Origin: Myxococcales bacterium FL481
GTDB lineage: Bacteria; Myxococcota_A; Polyangia; Nannocystales; Nannocystaceae
Reading direction: 5' to 3'
Length of the DNA: 64,000 nt
Assembly: GCA_006508105.1 (NCBI GenBank)
Contig: QKPP01000105.1
Span: 1 to 64,000 of the forward strand
How positions within the stretch are numbered: position 1 is the stretch's first letter; each line of letters starts with the position of its first letter. The notes beneath the pieces were generated by a model that searched no databases, was not told the origin of the DNA, and saw nothing but the letters and a program-made list of their open reading frames with translations. The translations under genes were made by a program, and so were the position numbers. This document shows, in pieces, positions 19,576-29,822 of the stretch.

Positions 19576-20384
19576 ACGCCTTTCTCGCCCAACTCGAGCC
19601 CTACTTGGCGCTCGCGTTGCCATGGCTGATGCTTCTCGGTTTGGCTGCCGCTCGCGTGGCCGGCATCATGCTCGCGCTGCCCCAGCTCGTCGGCAGCCGA
19701 GTCCCCCCCCACGTCCGGGGCCTTGTGGCCTTGGCGCTGGCGGCATCGTTGGTGACGATTCGTCCACCTACCCCGCAGTTCGTCGGCGGCGCGAACCTCG
19801 ACTTCGGCTTCGCCCTCGGACTGGGCCTCGAAATGCTGTTCGGCCTCGCCATCGGCTTCGTGATCCACGTGGGATTCGCCACGATCCGTGTCGCCGGCGA
19901 GCTGATGGGAATTGAGATGGGCTTGTCGTTCGGCGCCGTCGTCGACCCGCTGTCCAACGCCGACACCACCCCGGTCTCGGCCATCTTCGGCCACCTCGCG
20001 GTACAGATGTTTTTGGCGCTCGGACTGGATCGGTCGGTGATCGCCGCGCTGGCGTATAGCGTGGAGCGTCAACCGCTCGGCACCGCACGCCTCTCGGGTG
20101 ACACAGCCGTCGGGTTGGCCGCGCTCGGGGACGGTATGTTCATGACGGGCGTCCGCATCGCGTTGCCGGTGCTCGGGGCGGTATTCGTTTTGAAGCTCGC
20201 GATGGCGCTGTTGACCCGAGTTGCACCCAAACTGCAAATCTTCACGCTGGCGTTCTCGCTGTCGATTCTGGTGGGTCTGTATGTGTTGCGTTCGGCAGTG
20301 CCGTCGCTCGGCGCGGCAGTTGCATCAAGTTTGGGCGATACCGTGGCGACCGTTCGATCGGTCGCCTCTGGCGCCGCCCCATGA
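19572..20384 (+). CDS. fliR: Flagellar biosynthetic protein FliR
   Basis: ATG 19572 inside ORF 19248-20384; LALAASLVTIRP, MGIEMGLSFGAVVDP, polytopic. Confidence 0.92.
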   Translation: MNAFLAQLEPYLALALPWLMLLGLAAARVAGIMLALPQLVGSRVPPHVRGLVALALAASLVTIRPPTPQFVGGANLDFGFALGLGLEMLFGLAIGFVIHVGFATIRVAGELMGIEMGLSFGAVVDPLSNADTTPVSAIFGHLAVQMFLALGLDRSVIAALAYSVERQPLGTARLSGDTAVGLAALGDGMFMTGVRIALPVLGAVFVLKLAMALLTRVAPKLQIFTLAFSLSILVGLYVLRSAVPSLGAAVASSLGDTVATVRSVASGAAP

Positions 20385-21463
20385 GCGAACAGAGTCACGC
20401 CGAGAAAACCGAGGAACCGACGGCCAAGCGGCGCGGCGAGTTTCTCGACCGCGGTACCATCGCGAAGAGCCAAGATATCGCCGGCGTGGCCATCCTGTCC
20501 GGGATGGTGGTCCTGATCATGCTCCACGGTCAGACGATCTACGCGGTGTTGGACGCCAATCTTCGCGAAACCTTGGCGATGGTGGGCGAACCCGCAGCCA
20601 GACACGTCACGCAAGCCACCATGGCCAAGGCACTCGGCCTCGGCGCGGGTGCGTTCGTGTCGGCGCTGACCAGCGTGTTTGCGGTGGCCATCATCTTGGG
20701 AGTCGTCGCCGGCGTGGCCCAAACCGGCGGAAACATCGCCGGCAAGGCGTTCGAGATCAAGTGGAGCAAGTTCAATCCGGTCACTGGTTTGACCAAGCAG
20801 CTGATCACGTGGGCCAAGCTGCAGGAAGTCGGGCTTGCGCTGCTCAAAGCCGTGTCCATTGGGACCATCTTCTTCGTCGTACTGCGCGGGCAAGTCGGCG
20901 AGCTGCTCACCTTGGCCGCGTTCCCGCTGCTGTCGGGCCTGGCCCAGATCGGCAGCTTGGTGCTGCGTTTGCTCATCGCGGCGATCCTGGTGTCCGCGGC
21001 GCTGGCGGTCGTGGATTACTTCCTCTCGTTTCGCCGGATCCACGAAGAGATGAAGATGACCAAGCAGGAGGTCAAAGACGAACGCAAACAAGCCGAGGGT
21101 GACCCCACCGTCAAAAACCGCAGGCGGCAAAAGATGCTCCAGATCGGCTACAATCGCATGCTCGCGGCCACCGCCGACGCGGATGTGGTGGTGGTCAACC
21201 CGACCCACTACGCCGTCGCGTTGGCCTACCGGCCCGAGCGTGACGCGGCCCCCAAGCTCCTGGCCAAAGGCAAAGACGCGGTCGCGTTTCGGATCCGGCA
21301 AGTCGCCCGCGAGCACCAGATTCCGGTGATCAGCAACCCTCCCGTGGCGCGAGCCGTCTACCACACGGCTAAGGTGGGCGCCGAGATACCCGCCGAGCTG
21401 TATGAAATCGTCGCCCGCGTACTGGCCTACATGTATCGCATGACCAGGCGAGCCCCCGCATGA
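20381..21463 (+). CDS. flhB: Flagellar biosynthetic protein FlhB
   Basis: EKTEEPTAKRRGEFLDRGTIAKSQDI; NPTHYAVAL autocleavage motif. Confidence 0.97.
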   Translation: MSEQSHAEKTEEPTAKRRGEFLDRGTIAKSQDIAGVAILSGMVVLIMLHGQTIYAVLDANLRETLAMVGEPAARHVTQATMAKALGLGAGAFVSALTSVFAVAIILGVVAGVAQTGGNIAGKAFEIKWSKFNPVTGLTKQLITWAKLQEVGLALLKAVSIGTIFFVVLRGQVGELLTLAAFPLLSGLAQIGSLVLRLLIAAILVSAALAVVDYFLSFRRIHEEMKMTKQEVKDERKQAEGDPTVKNRRRQKMLQIGYNRMLAATADADVVVVNPTHYAVALAYRPERDAAPKLLAKGKDAVAFRIRQVAREHQIPVISNPPVARAVYHTAKVGAEIPAELYEIVARVLAYMYRMTRRAPA

Positions 21464-23508
21464 GCCAAACCGAAGCATCTCCGGCGCCGACATCAAAGGC
21501 GTTCGGCTTGGGCATGGTCGCGGTCGTGCTCATGCTCATTTTGCCGGTTCCGCCGCTCCTGCTCGACACGCTGCTGACGCTCAGCGTCTCGATCTCGCTG
21601 CTGATCTTCCTGCTGGCGATCAGCTTCGGCGATCCGGTTGAGTTTTCCACGTTTCCCGCGGTGCTGTTGGTCACCACCACTTTTCGGCTGTCGCTGAACA
21701 TCGCGTCGACCCGACTGATCCTCTTGCACGGCAGCGAAGGCGCCGATGCGGCCGGACAAGTGATTTTCGCGTTCGGCGAGTTCGTGGTGGGCGGTTCGTA
21801 TGTGGTCGGGATCATCGTGTTTCTCATTCTTGTGGTCATCAACTTCAAAGTGATCACCGCCGGTGCCGGTCGCATCGCCGAGGTTGCCGCCCGGTTCACC
21901 CTCGACGCCTTGCCGGGCAAACAAATGGCCATCGACTCGGATCTGTCCAATGGCTACATCACCGAGCCGGAGGCCCGCCGCCGGCGCGAGGAGCTGTCCA
22001 ATCAAGCCGACTTTTACGGGGCCATGGACGGCGCCAACAAGTTCGTCAAAGGCGACGCGGTCGCTGGTCTGATCATCACCGCCATCAATGTGGTCGGAGG
22101 CATCGTCATCGGGATGGTGCAAAAGGACATGGCCTTCGCCGCGGCGGCTGAGACGTACATCATCTTGACCATCGGCGATGGGCTGGTGTCGCAGATCCCC
22201 GCCCTGCTGGTCTCCACCTCCGCCGGCTTCATTGCCACCCGCACGTCGGGCGGCGACGACCTCGGCTCGACCCTCAAAACCCAGCTTCTCGGTCGCCGCG
22301 AGCCGCTGACGATGGCCTCGATCGCGCTATTGGTGATCGGTTCGTTTCCCGGCATGCCGTTTTTCACCTTCGCCGCGCTGGCCGGCGGCACCTTCCTCCT
22401 GGCGCGACGTGCCTCCGGCGTGGCCGCCGCGGACGCGGCGGAGGCCACGGAGGACACCGCCGGCGCTGCCCAAGCCGAACCCACGCTCCACGAACTGATG
22501 AGCGTGGACTTGCTGGCCCTCGAAGTCGGATTTGATCTGGTCCCCCTCGTCGACGGCAAACGCGGCGGCGAGTTGCTCGGTCGAATCTCCCAGATCCGCA
22601 AGCAGATCGCCCAAGACCTCGGCGTCGTGGTGCCGCCGGTCCGCGTCCGGGACAACCTCCAACTGGCTCAAAACAGCTACCGACTGCTGGTATCGGGAAC
22701 GTCGGCCGGCGGGGGCGAGCTGGAGATTCACCGCCTGATGGCGATCGATCCGGGCGGCGCGGTGGGAAATCTCCGCGGCCGCCCGGCCAAAGAGCCCGCG
22801 TTCGGCATGCCCGCCGTTTGGATCACCGCCGCGGATCGAGAACGGGCCGAAGTCATGGGCTACACCGTCGTGGATCCGCCGACCGTGGCCGCCACGCACC
22901 TCACGGAGATGTTCCGGGCCCACGCGGCCGACTTCCTCGGCCGCGCGGAGGCCCAAGACCTCATCGACGCGTTCGCGGAGACCAATCCCAAGCTGGTCGA
23001 GGAGGTCATTCCCACGCTGCTGCCATTGGGCGAGGTCATTAAAGTCCTCAAGAATCTCTTGCGTGAAGGGGTCAGTATTCGTGACCTTCGCTCCATCCTC
23101 GAAGCCATCGCCGACCACGCCGCCACCGTCAAAGAAACGGAACCGCTGACCGAGTTGGTGCGCCAACGCATGGCGCGAGCGCTCACCGACCGCTTCTCCG
23201 ATCCGCAGGGGCAGGTGCACGCGTTGGTCCTCGACCCGTCCGTGGAGGCGGTGTTTCGCGGCGACGGCACGCCGGCGGCCAATGTTGACCCCGCCGCGTT
23301 GCCTCGGGTCGTGCGCGGCCTGGAACAAGCCCTTGGAGCCCTCGCGAGCGTTCCGAGCGATCCGTTGCTGCTCACCTCGCCGGATATTCGAGCGACGGTG
23401 GCCACCGTGACGGCTCGTCATGCACCGGGTCTTGCAGTGATGAGCTTCCGAGAGGTCGACGCACGCGCCACCGTCAAAACCGCCGGTGTCGTGCGCCTCG
23501 CCGCCTAG
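21460..23508 (+). CDS. flhA: Flagellar biosynthesis protein FlhA
   Basis: FPAVLLVTTTFRLSLNIASTRLIL; RFTLDALPGKQMAIDSDL (FHIPEP region). Confidence 0.97.
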   Translation: MSQTEASPAPTSKAFGLGMVAVVLMLILPVPPLLLDTLLTLSVSISLLIFLLAISFGDPVEFSTFPAVLLVTTTFRLSLNIASTRLILLHGSEGADAAGQVIFAFGEFVVGGSYVVGIIVFLILVVINFKVITAGAGRIAEVAARFTLDALPGKQMAIDSDLSNGYITEPEARRRREELSNQADFYGAMDGANKFVKGDAVAGLIITAINVVGGIVIGMVQKDMAFAAAAETYIILTIGDGLVSQIPALLVSTSAGFIATRTSGGDDLGSTLKTQLLGRREPLTMASIALLVIGSFPGMPFFTFAALAGGTFLLARRASGVAAADAAEATEDTAGAAQAEPTLHELMSVDLLALEVGFDLVPLVDGKRGGELLGRISQIRKQIAQDLGVVVPPVRVRDNLQLAQNSYRLLVSGTSAGGGELEIHRLMAIDPGGAVGNLRGRPAKEPAFGMPAVWITAADRERAEVMGYTVVDPPTVAATHLTEMFRAHAADFLGRAEAQDLIDAFAETNPKLVEEVIPTLLPLGEVIKVLKNLLREGVSIRDLRSILEAIADHAATVKETEPLTELVRQRMARALTDRFSDPQGQVHALVLDPSVEAVFRGDGTPAANVDPAALPRVVRGLEQALGALASVPSDPLLLTSPDIRATVATVTARHAPGLAVMSFREVDARATVKTAGVVRLAA

Positions 23509-23567
23509 CCGCGTCTCCGCGCGGCAACAGTCGGCGACGAGGACACCGGACCTCGTAAGGAAACAGC

Positions 23568-24749
23568 ATGCCACAAGTCCGCACATTTCAAGCCCGCGAG
23601 ATGAAAGAGGCACTGGCCCTGGTCCGCCGTGACCTGGGGCCCGAGGCCATGATTCTGGGCACTCGACGCGTACCGGGCCGAGCCATGGGGTTGCTCGGCG
23701 GGTCGCTCATCGAGATTCAGGCCCGCGCCGCGGACGTGGACCCTAGCGCGCCACCCGGCGCGCCGGCCCCCTCGCCGACCCCCTCGTCCTCCGCCGCACC
23801 ACCCGGCGAGGAGGGCCCGCCCGCGGTGGCGAACCGCCATCGGGCCTTGCTCGCGCTGAGTCGGGCCCAGCGGCGGCAGCACGACCGACCGTCCCCGAAG
23901 ACGCTGCGCGAGCAAATCGATGACCAACCGAACAGCGCCCTGGCAGCTGCGACGGGGTCCGCCAGTCGCGACACGCCGGCCCACAACGCGCTACGCCGGC
24001 GACTCTTGTCCGGCCTGGTGCCGAGGGAACTGTGTGAATCTTGGCTGCGTCAGGTCCCCGACCACCTCGACGAGTCCAGCGCCCATCGCCACCTCGCCGA
24101 AATCTTGACACGAGCCTTAGGAGAGGAGGCCGCGTTGACGGCCCCGGGCAGTCGCATCGCGGCCTTCGTCGGTCCGACCGGTGTCGGCAAGACCACCACG
24201 ATCTCGAAACTCGCGGCGATCGCCAAGCTCATCGAAAACCGCAGCGTCGCCTTGGTGACCCTCGACGACGCCAGAATCGGGGCCTCGGCCCAGCTTCGTG
24301 CCTACGCCGAACTGCTCGAGGTTCCCTTTCACGTCTGCGGCCACAACCTGAACCTCGCCCGGACACTGGCCACGGTTCTCGATGCCGATCTCGTCCTGAT
24401 CGACACCGCGGGTTGCCCAATCAACGATCTTAGCGAGCTGGCGGCCCTCAACCAGCGATTGCAACGCGCGGGGGAACCCGTATCCGTCCACCTCTGCGTC
24501 GCCGCGGCGACTCGATTCGCCGAGCTGGAACGCATTCTCCATGTGTACCGCCCCTATTCGCTCCACGCGGTACTCCCCACAAAACTCGACGAGGCGGTGG
24601 CCGTGGGATCGATGTTTGCAGCACAGGCTGAAACTCGCTTGCCGTTCTCCTTCGTCACCACGGGACAACAGATTCCCGATGACTTGGCGCGAGCCACTCC
24701 CCAACTCCTTGTCTCGACCCTGCTCGGCGAATCAACTCATGACCGCTAA
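23568..24749 (+). CDS. flhF: Flagellar biosynthesis GTPase FlhF
   Basis: RTFQAREMKEALALVRRDLGPEAMILGTR; FVGPTGVGKTTTISKLAA SRP-GTPase P-loop. Confidence 0.95.
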   Translation: MPQVRTFQAREMKEALALVRRDLGPEAMILGTRRVPGRAMGLLGGSLIEIQARAADVDPSAPPGAPAPSPTPSSSAAPPGEEGPPAVANRHRALLALSRAQRRQHDRPSPKTLREQIDDQPNSALAAATGSASRDTPAHNALRRRLLSGLVPRELCESWLRQVPDHLDESSAHRHLAEILTRALGEEAALTAPGSRIAAFVGPTGVGKTTTISKLAAIAKLIENRSVALVTLDDARIGASAQLRAYAELLEVPFHVCGHNLNLARTLATVLDADLVLIDTAGCPINDLSELAALNQRLQRAGEPVSVHLCVAAATRFAELERILHVYRPYSLHAVLPTKLDEAVAVGSMFAAQAETRLPFSFVTTGQQIPDDLARATPQLLVSTLLGESTHDR

Positions 24750-25668
24750 ACCGCAACGACAAAGCGCCGCGAAGCCTTTGACCCGACCCACGTCTGGTGG
24801 GACCGCCCCGGCCCACTCGGGCACCGTGGTACCGATCGGGTCGGGCAAAACGCCCATGTCCCCGACCGTCATCGCCATCACCTCCGGCAAAGGCGGGGTG
24901 GGCAAAAGCAACATCGCCGTGGGACTGGCCATCGCCTTGGGACGCCGCGGCGCCCGGGTGCTCTGCGTCGATGCGGATCTGGGACTGGCCAACATGGATA
25001 TCCTGTTCGGCGTGGCGCCGACTCAGACCACGGCGGACCTCGTGTCTGGCGACGCGGACATTGATGATGTGATCGTCGAAGCCGCGGACAATGTATGGCT
25101 GCTTCCCGGCGCGTCGGGACAGGCCGACCTCGCGGATCTGAGCGACCAGAAACGCCGAGCGTTCTTCACGGCCATCGACTCGGTCGACGACCGGTTTGAC
25201 GTCGTCGTGGTCGATACCGGCGCCGGCGTGGGCTCAAACTCCGTCGGTTTCGCGGCCGCGGCCAAAGACATCGTGGTGGTGGTGACTGGCGAGCCCACGA
25301 GCGTCGCGGATGCCTACGGGATGATCAAAGTGCTGTGCACTCGCTGTGGCGTGCGTCGTCTCCACGTGTTGGTCAACATGGTGAACAACCATCACGAAGG
25401 GGAAGCGGTGTTTCGACGCCTGGACAATCTCACCTCCCGCTTTCTCGATGTGCGCCTCGAGTTTTTGGGCGTGTTGCCGCGTGACCAGGGCGTGGCGCGG
25501 GCGGTGATGCGTGGTGAGCCGTTTTTGCGCAGTCATCCCGACGCACCGGCCTCCAAAGCACTGCTGAGGATCGCCGATGGTCTCGCCGACTCTAGCGATC
25601 CCGACGATCGCCAAGGCGCGATTCGGCTGTTCTGGCGCAAACTGTTGCGCCAAGGAGGCGCCCAATGA
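24739..25668 (+). CDS. flhG: MinD-like ATPase FlhG/FleN
   Basis: VIAITSGKGGVGKSNIAVGLAIALGRRGARVLCVDADLGLANMDILFG; ATG 24739 overlapping flhF. Confidence 0.93.
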   Translation: MTAKPQRQSAAKPLTRPTSGGTAPAHSGTVVPIGSGKTPMSPTVIAITSGKGGVGKSNIAVGLAIALGRRGARVLCVDADLGLANMDILFGVAPTQTTADLVSGDADIDDVIVEAADNVWLLPGASGQADLADLSDQKRRAFFTAIDSVDDRFDVVVVDTGAGVGSNSVGFAAAAKDIVVVVTGEPTSVADAYGMIKVLCTRCGVRRLHVLVNMVNNHHEGEAVFRRLDNLTSRFLDVRLEFLGVLPRDQGVARAVMRGEPFLRSHPDAPASKALLRIADGLADSSDPDDRQGAIRLFWRKLLRQGGAQ

Positions 25669-26630
25669 GCCGCTCTTCGGCCGCCAAGAACAAGGGATCC
25701 GAGGCGAATTCGTTCGCCGAGCCCTCGACCGGTACCGCCAGTGCGCAGCGCGGCGACGGCGAGGCGGCCACGAGCGAAGCCGCCGCCAACGATGCCATTG
25801 CCGACGATGCCGCACCCGACGAGGCGGCCGCCAACGATGCTGCACCCGAGCCCGCGGCAAACGAGGCCCCCCGTGCCGCTCGCTCGCGCGGCCGAAAACG
25901 TCGCGCTCGGACCAAGCCAACGAGCAAGGCGAATATCGATCCCACGCAGTACCTCGACTTCGTCCGCAAGATCGCGAGCCGAATGGCGAGAAACCTGCCG
26001 AGCCACGTCGCGCTCGACGACCTGATTGGCGCCGGTATCTTGGGCCTCATCGACGCGATGGAACGCTACGATCCCGCGAAAGCGGATCGGTTCGAGACGT
26101 TCGCGGAGTTTCGCGTCAAAGGAGCGATCCTCGACGAGTTGCGGCGCTACGACATCATGGCCCGCAACGCTCGCTTGACGTCGAAGCGCATCGCTCGACG
26201 GGCGCAGGAGCTGACCGCGGTCTTCGGCCGCCCCCCGACCGACGCCGAATTGGCCAAAAGCCTGGATCTCGCCGTCGAAGACTACCGTGCCCTGGTCAAC
26301 CGCGTGGGTAACGTACGAGTCCTCAGCCTCGACGATCTCACGGGAGAGCACGACACCGCCAACGACCACGCCGTGGAGCTGTCGTCGCCGGTGCTCGGGC
26401 CCGACGAGCTCACCTCGTTGCGAGAGCTCAAGACCCACCTGGAAAGCGCGCTCGCGGGGCTGCCCCAGCGCCAGCAAAAGATCATCGACATGTACTACCA
26501 CCGCGAGATGACGCTCAAACAGATCGGTCTCGAGGTCGGCGTCACGGAATCTCGGGTATGTCAAATTATGGGTGAGGCCACGTCAAAGCTTCGCGCCATG
26601 CTGCGTCAGGAGAGCAGCCGTCGTGGCTAA
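25665..26630 (+). CDS. fliA: RNA polymerase sigma-28 factor FliA
   Basis: DDLIGAGILGLIDAMERYDPAKADRFETFAEFRVKGAILDELRRYD; region 4 QQKIIDMYYHREMTLKQIGLEVGVTESRVCQIM. Confidence 0.95.
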   Translation: MSRSSAAKNKGSEANSFAEPSTGTASAQRGDGEAATSEAAANDAIADDAAPDEAAANDAAPEPAANEAPRAARSRGRKRRARTKPTSKANIDPTQYLDFVRKIASRMARNLPSHVALDDLIGAGILGLIDAMERYDPAKADRFETFAEFRVKGAILDELRRYDIMARNARLTSKRIARRAQELTAVFGRPPTDAELAKSLDLAVEDYRALVNRVGNVRVLSLDDLTGEHDTANDHAVELSSPVLGPDELTSLRELKTHLESALAGLPQRQQKIIDMYYHREMTLKQIGLEVGVTESRVCQIMGEATSKLRAMLRQESSRRG

Positions 26631-27348
26631 CGGCGTCTATATCGCCATGTCGGCCGCCGTCGCGGCCGAGCGCCAACTGTCGGTGACCGCGAACAACCTC
26701 GCCAACGTCAACACGACGGGGTACAAGCAAACGCGGACCGCGTTCGACGCCTATCTCGTCAAGACGCTCGATGGGGCCCCGGAAGAAAAGGGGTTTACCG
26801 CCATGAGCCTGACGCAGTCCGATCTCCGGGCTGGCGCGCTCGAGACCACTGGCAATCCCCTCGACGCCGCGCTCGCTGGCCCCGGCTTCTTCGTGGTGCA
26901 AACTCCCGACGGTGAACAGCTGACGAGAGCCGGCAGTTTTCGGCTCAACGAGCAGGGAACGTTGGTCACTGCGCTGGGGCATCCGGTGCTGACCGGAAGT
27001 GGAGCGGGTCGCCGCGCTCCGATTCAAATCGACCCCGGCGGCGGCCCGGTCACGCTCGGGTCGCGGGGCGAGGTCGCGCAGGCTGGCACGGTGCTCGCAT
27101 CACTGGCCATCGTGAACGTCGATCCGTCAAGCCTGACCAAAGTTGGAGACACCGCATTTCGGGCTCCGGCCGAGGCCTATATCGACGTCGGCGATCCGAT
27201 CATGTCGTCGGGCTATCTCGAACGCAGCAACGTCAATCCCATCCGCGGGATGATCGAGCTCATCGGGGCGACCCGCGAGTATGAACGGAGCGCGAAGATC
27301 ATGAGCAAGTACCGTTCCCTCGACCGCCGCACGCTCGAAATCGTGTAG
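26623..27348 (+). CDS. flgF: Flagellar basal-body rod protein FlgF (GTG start)
   Basis: YIAMSAAVAAERQLSVTANNLANVNTTGYKQTRTAF; C-terminal GMIELIGATREYERSAKIM. Confidence 0.9.
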   Translation: MANGVYIAMSAAVAAERQLSVTANNLANVNTTGYKQTRTAFDAYLVKTLDGAPEEKGFTAMSLTQSDLRAGALETTGNPLDAALAGPGFFVVQTPDGEQLTRAGSFRLNEQGTLVTALGHPVLTGSGAGRRAPIQIDPGGGPVTLGSRGEVAQAGTVLASLAIVNVDPSSLTKVGDTAFRAPAEAYIDVGDPIMSSGYLERSNVNPIRGMIELIGATREYERSAKIMSKYRSLDRRTLEIV

Positions 27349-27371
27349 CGCCACTCATTGCGAGACCACCT

Positions 27372-28157
27372 ATGATCCGTGCCCTGAGTACGGCTGCCAC
27401 GGGTATGGAAGCCCAACAGCAGCGTATCGACATCACCGCCAACAACCTCGCCAATGTCAATACGACGGGCTTTAAGAAGTCGCGTGCGAGTTTTCAAGAT
27501 CTCTTGTACCAAACCGTGCGAGCGCCGGGAACCTCGGCCGCGCAGGGAGTGCAAGTCCCGACGGGACTGCAGATTGGACAGGGGGTGCGAACGGTCTCGT
27601 CACAAAAGATCTACACGGGCGGCGACTTTGCACAAACTGGCAATCAACTCGACATCGCCATCGAAGGCGGCGGTTTTTTTCAGGTGTCGTTGCCTGGCGG
27701 CGAGCTGGTTTACAGTCGCGCGGGCAACATGACGCTGAACAGCGAGGGCCAAGTCGTGACACAGGACGGCTACCCCCTGGAACCGGCCGTCAGCATTCCT
27801 CAAGACGCCACTTCGGTCACGATTGGATCGGACGGCACGGTCTCCGTGATTCAGGCCGGGCAGCCCGCGGCCACCGAGGTCGGTCAGATCCAACTCGCGG
27901 GGTTTCTCAACCCAGCCGGTCTCGACAGTATTGGCCGCAATTTCTACCGTCAGACCTCGGCCAGCGGCGATCCTCAGGTCGGTCCTCCGGGGATTCAAGG
28001 CCTGGGTACCCTGAGTCAAGGCTCACTCGAAATGTCGAATGTCAAGGTCGTCGAGGAGATGATCTCGCTGATTTCGAGCCAACGAGCCTACGAGGTCAAC
28101 TCCAAGGTAATCAAGGCCGCCGATGAGATGCTCCAGACGACGTCGAATGTCGGTTAG
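27372..28157 (+). CDS. flgG: Flagellar distal rod protein FlgG
   Basis: MIRALSTAATGMEAQQQRIDITANNLANVNTTGFKKSRASFQDLLYQ. Confidence 0.97.
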   Translation: MIRALSTAATGMEAQQQRIDITANNLANVNTTGFKKSRASFQDLLYQTVRAPGTSAAQGVQVPTGLQIGQGVRTVSSQKIYTGGDFAQTGNQLDIAIEGGGFFQVSLPGGELVYSRAGNMTLNSEGQVVTQDGYPLEPAVSIPQDATSVTIGSDGTVSVIQAGQPAATEVGQIQLAGFLNPAGLDSIGRNFYRQTSASGDPQVGPPGIQGLGTLSQGSLEMSNVKVVEEMISLISSQRAYEVNSKVIKAADEMLQTTSNVG

Positions 28158-29133
28158 TCGACCGCGCCTTGAATCCGCGCCGGCCAACTCGAGCCGGCGT
28201 CGACGACCGTCGGTACACGCCGCCGTGGTGGTCTGCCTCGCGCTGTTGGTGGCGTTGGGGCCGGCCACGAGCGGAGCGGCCGTCGACGCAGTGCGGGTGG
28301 AGAGCGATCGCATCGAACTGGGGGCCCTCAGTCCCGCCGCCCCGCGCGAGCTGTTGCACCTCGACATCGCCCCCGCCCCGCAACCGGGCCGGCGCGTGCG
28401 GATCAGTCGGGATGCGGTCCGACACGCGTTGCGACGCGCGGGGGCCGACCCCACTCTCGCGGACGGACTCCCGCCGGTGCAGGTCGTGGAACGAGCGGCG
28501 AAGACCGTTGCCGCAACCACCCTCGGCGAGGACATCACCCGCATCGTCGCCCGCGACCTTCCGCAGGGCGTGCGCGTGCAGGACATCGTCGGCCTGCGTG
28601 AAGTGGTGCTCCCGGTTGGAGAGCACCAAGTCGACGTTCGCCTGAGCCGCCTGCGGCGGGCGACGTCGGCCATGGTCAAAGTCAGCGCGGATGGGCGTAG
28701 CTACGCGAGCTTCCCGGTGACCGTCAATCTCGTGGGTCAGGCGCAGACGCCCGTGTTGACGCGCGACGTCGACTCGACCGCGGTGATCCGTCGCGCCGAC
28801 GTGGCCATGGTCGACACCCCCCTCGACAAACTGCCGCCGCGCGCCCTACTGCGCCAAGATCAGCTTGTGGGGCGGGCGGCCGTCACCCGGCTGCGCGCGG
28901 GCCAAACGGTGAACGCACGGGCGGTCAAGACCCCGCCCCTGGTCACGCGCGGCAAAACGGTGACGTTGGTCGCGGCGTCGCGGGGCATTCGGATCACACA
29001 AACGGCCCGCGTCGAGGAAGACGGTCAGGCCGGGCAGTGGATCCGTGTCCAACCCCTCACCGGAGCCCACGAGGTCAAGGCCCAGGTGGTATCTCCGTCC
29101 GAGGTGCGCATCGACTTGGGAGCGCAACCATGA
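28147..29133 (+). CDS. flgA: Flagellar P-ring chaperone FlgA
   Basis: SAF-like C-terminal domain (TAVIRRADVAMV...LVGRAAVTRLRAGQTVNARAVKTPPLVTRGKTVTLVA), between flgG and flgH. Confidence 0.88.
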   Translation: MSVSRPRLESAPANSSRRRRPSVHAAVVVCLALLVALGPATSGAAVDAVRVESDRIELGALSPAAPRELLHLDIAPAPQPGRRVRISRDAVRHALRRAGADPTLADGLPPVQVVERAAKTVAATTLGEDITRIVARDLPQGVRVQDIVGLREVVLPVGEHQVDVRLSRLRRATSAMVKVSADGRSYASFPVTVNLVGQAQTPVLTRDVDSTAVIRRADVAMVDTPLDKLPPRALLRQDQLVGRAAVTRLRAGQTVNARAVKTPPLVTRGKTVTLVAASRGIRITQTARVEEDGQAGQWIRVQPLTGAHEVKAQVVSPSEVRIDLGAQP

Positions 29134-29822
29134 GTCGACGCGGTCGCCTCAAGCTGCTGTTGGCCTCGCTCGCGTGCACCCTCGGGTGCGCGGGCCCGGC
29201 GACCGCGTACAAGTTTCCTGAACGCAAGTACGAACCCGGCGAGTACGCCCCCGACGTCGCCGACCAAAGCGGATTGTTGTGGGGCGAAAACACGGCGTCG
29301 GTGTTCGAGGATAACCGGAGTCGACGACTCGGCGACCTCCTCATTGTGCGCGTCGAAGAAGCCGCCAACGCGAGTGACACCGCGAGCACGCAGACCAGCT
29401 CAGAGAGCACGGCCGACGCGGGTATCAACAATCTTTTGGGGATCGTGGAGCACTGGGCCGACAAACATCCGTACGTGGACAAAGCCGCGCTCATCTCGGC
29501 CGTGATGCGTAACTCCTATAAGGGCTCGGGCCAGACCAAGCGCAACGGCTCGCTTTCGGCCACGATCCCAGTCCAAGTCAAGCAAGTGATGCCCAACGGC
29601 GATCTGTTCGTCGAAGGCGGCAAGACCATCCAGATCAACCAAGAAGAGACCCACTTGTACCTCAGCGGCGTAGTGCGACCGTTCGATATCGACATGGACA
29701 ACACGGTCTCGTCCAACCGGGTGCTCGAAGCCCGAATCGACTTCAGTGGCCGTGGCGTGGTGTCCGACAAGCAAGGTCCCGGCTTGCTGCACCGCGGAAT
29801 GGACGCGGTATGGCCGTTCTGA
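29130..29822 (+). CDS. flgH: Flagellar L-ring protein FlgH
   Basis: LLWGENTASVFEDNRSRRLGDLLIVRVEEAANASDTASTQT; NGDLFVEGGKTIQINQEE. Confidence 0.92.
   Translation: MSRRGRLKLLLASLACTLGCAGPATAYKFPERKYEPGEYAPDVADQSGLLWGENTASVFEDNRSRRLGDLLIVRVEEAANASDTASTQTSSESTADAGINNLLGIVEHWADKHPYVDKAALISAVMRNSYKGSGQTKRNGSLSATIPVQVKQVMPNGDLFVEGGKTIQINQEETHLYLSGVVRPFDIDMDNTVSSNRVLEARIDFSGRGVVSDKQGPGLLHRGMDAVWPF

Noticed and set aside
20069-21496. 475-aa minus-strand ORF opposite fliR/flhB (also 22327-23613 opposite flhA and 17239-18567 opposite fliO)
   Set aside because: His/Arg/Gln-rich translations complementary to confidently identified flagellar genes; no domain recognised.
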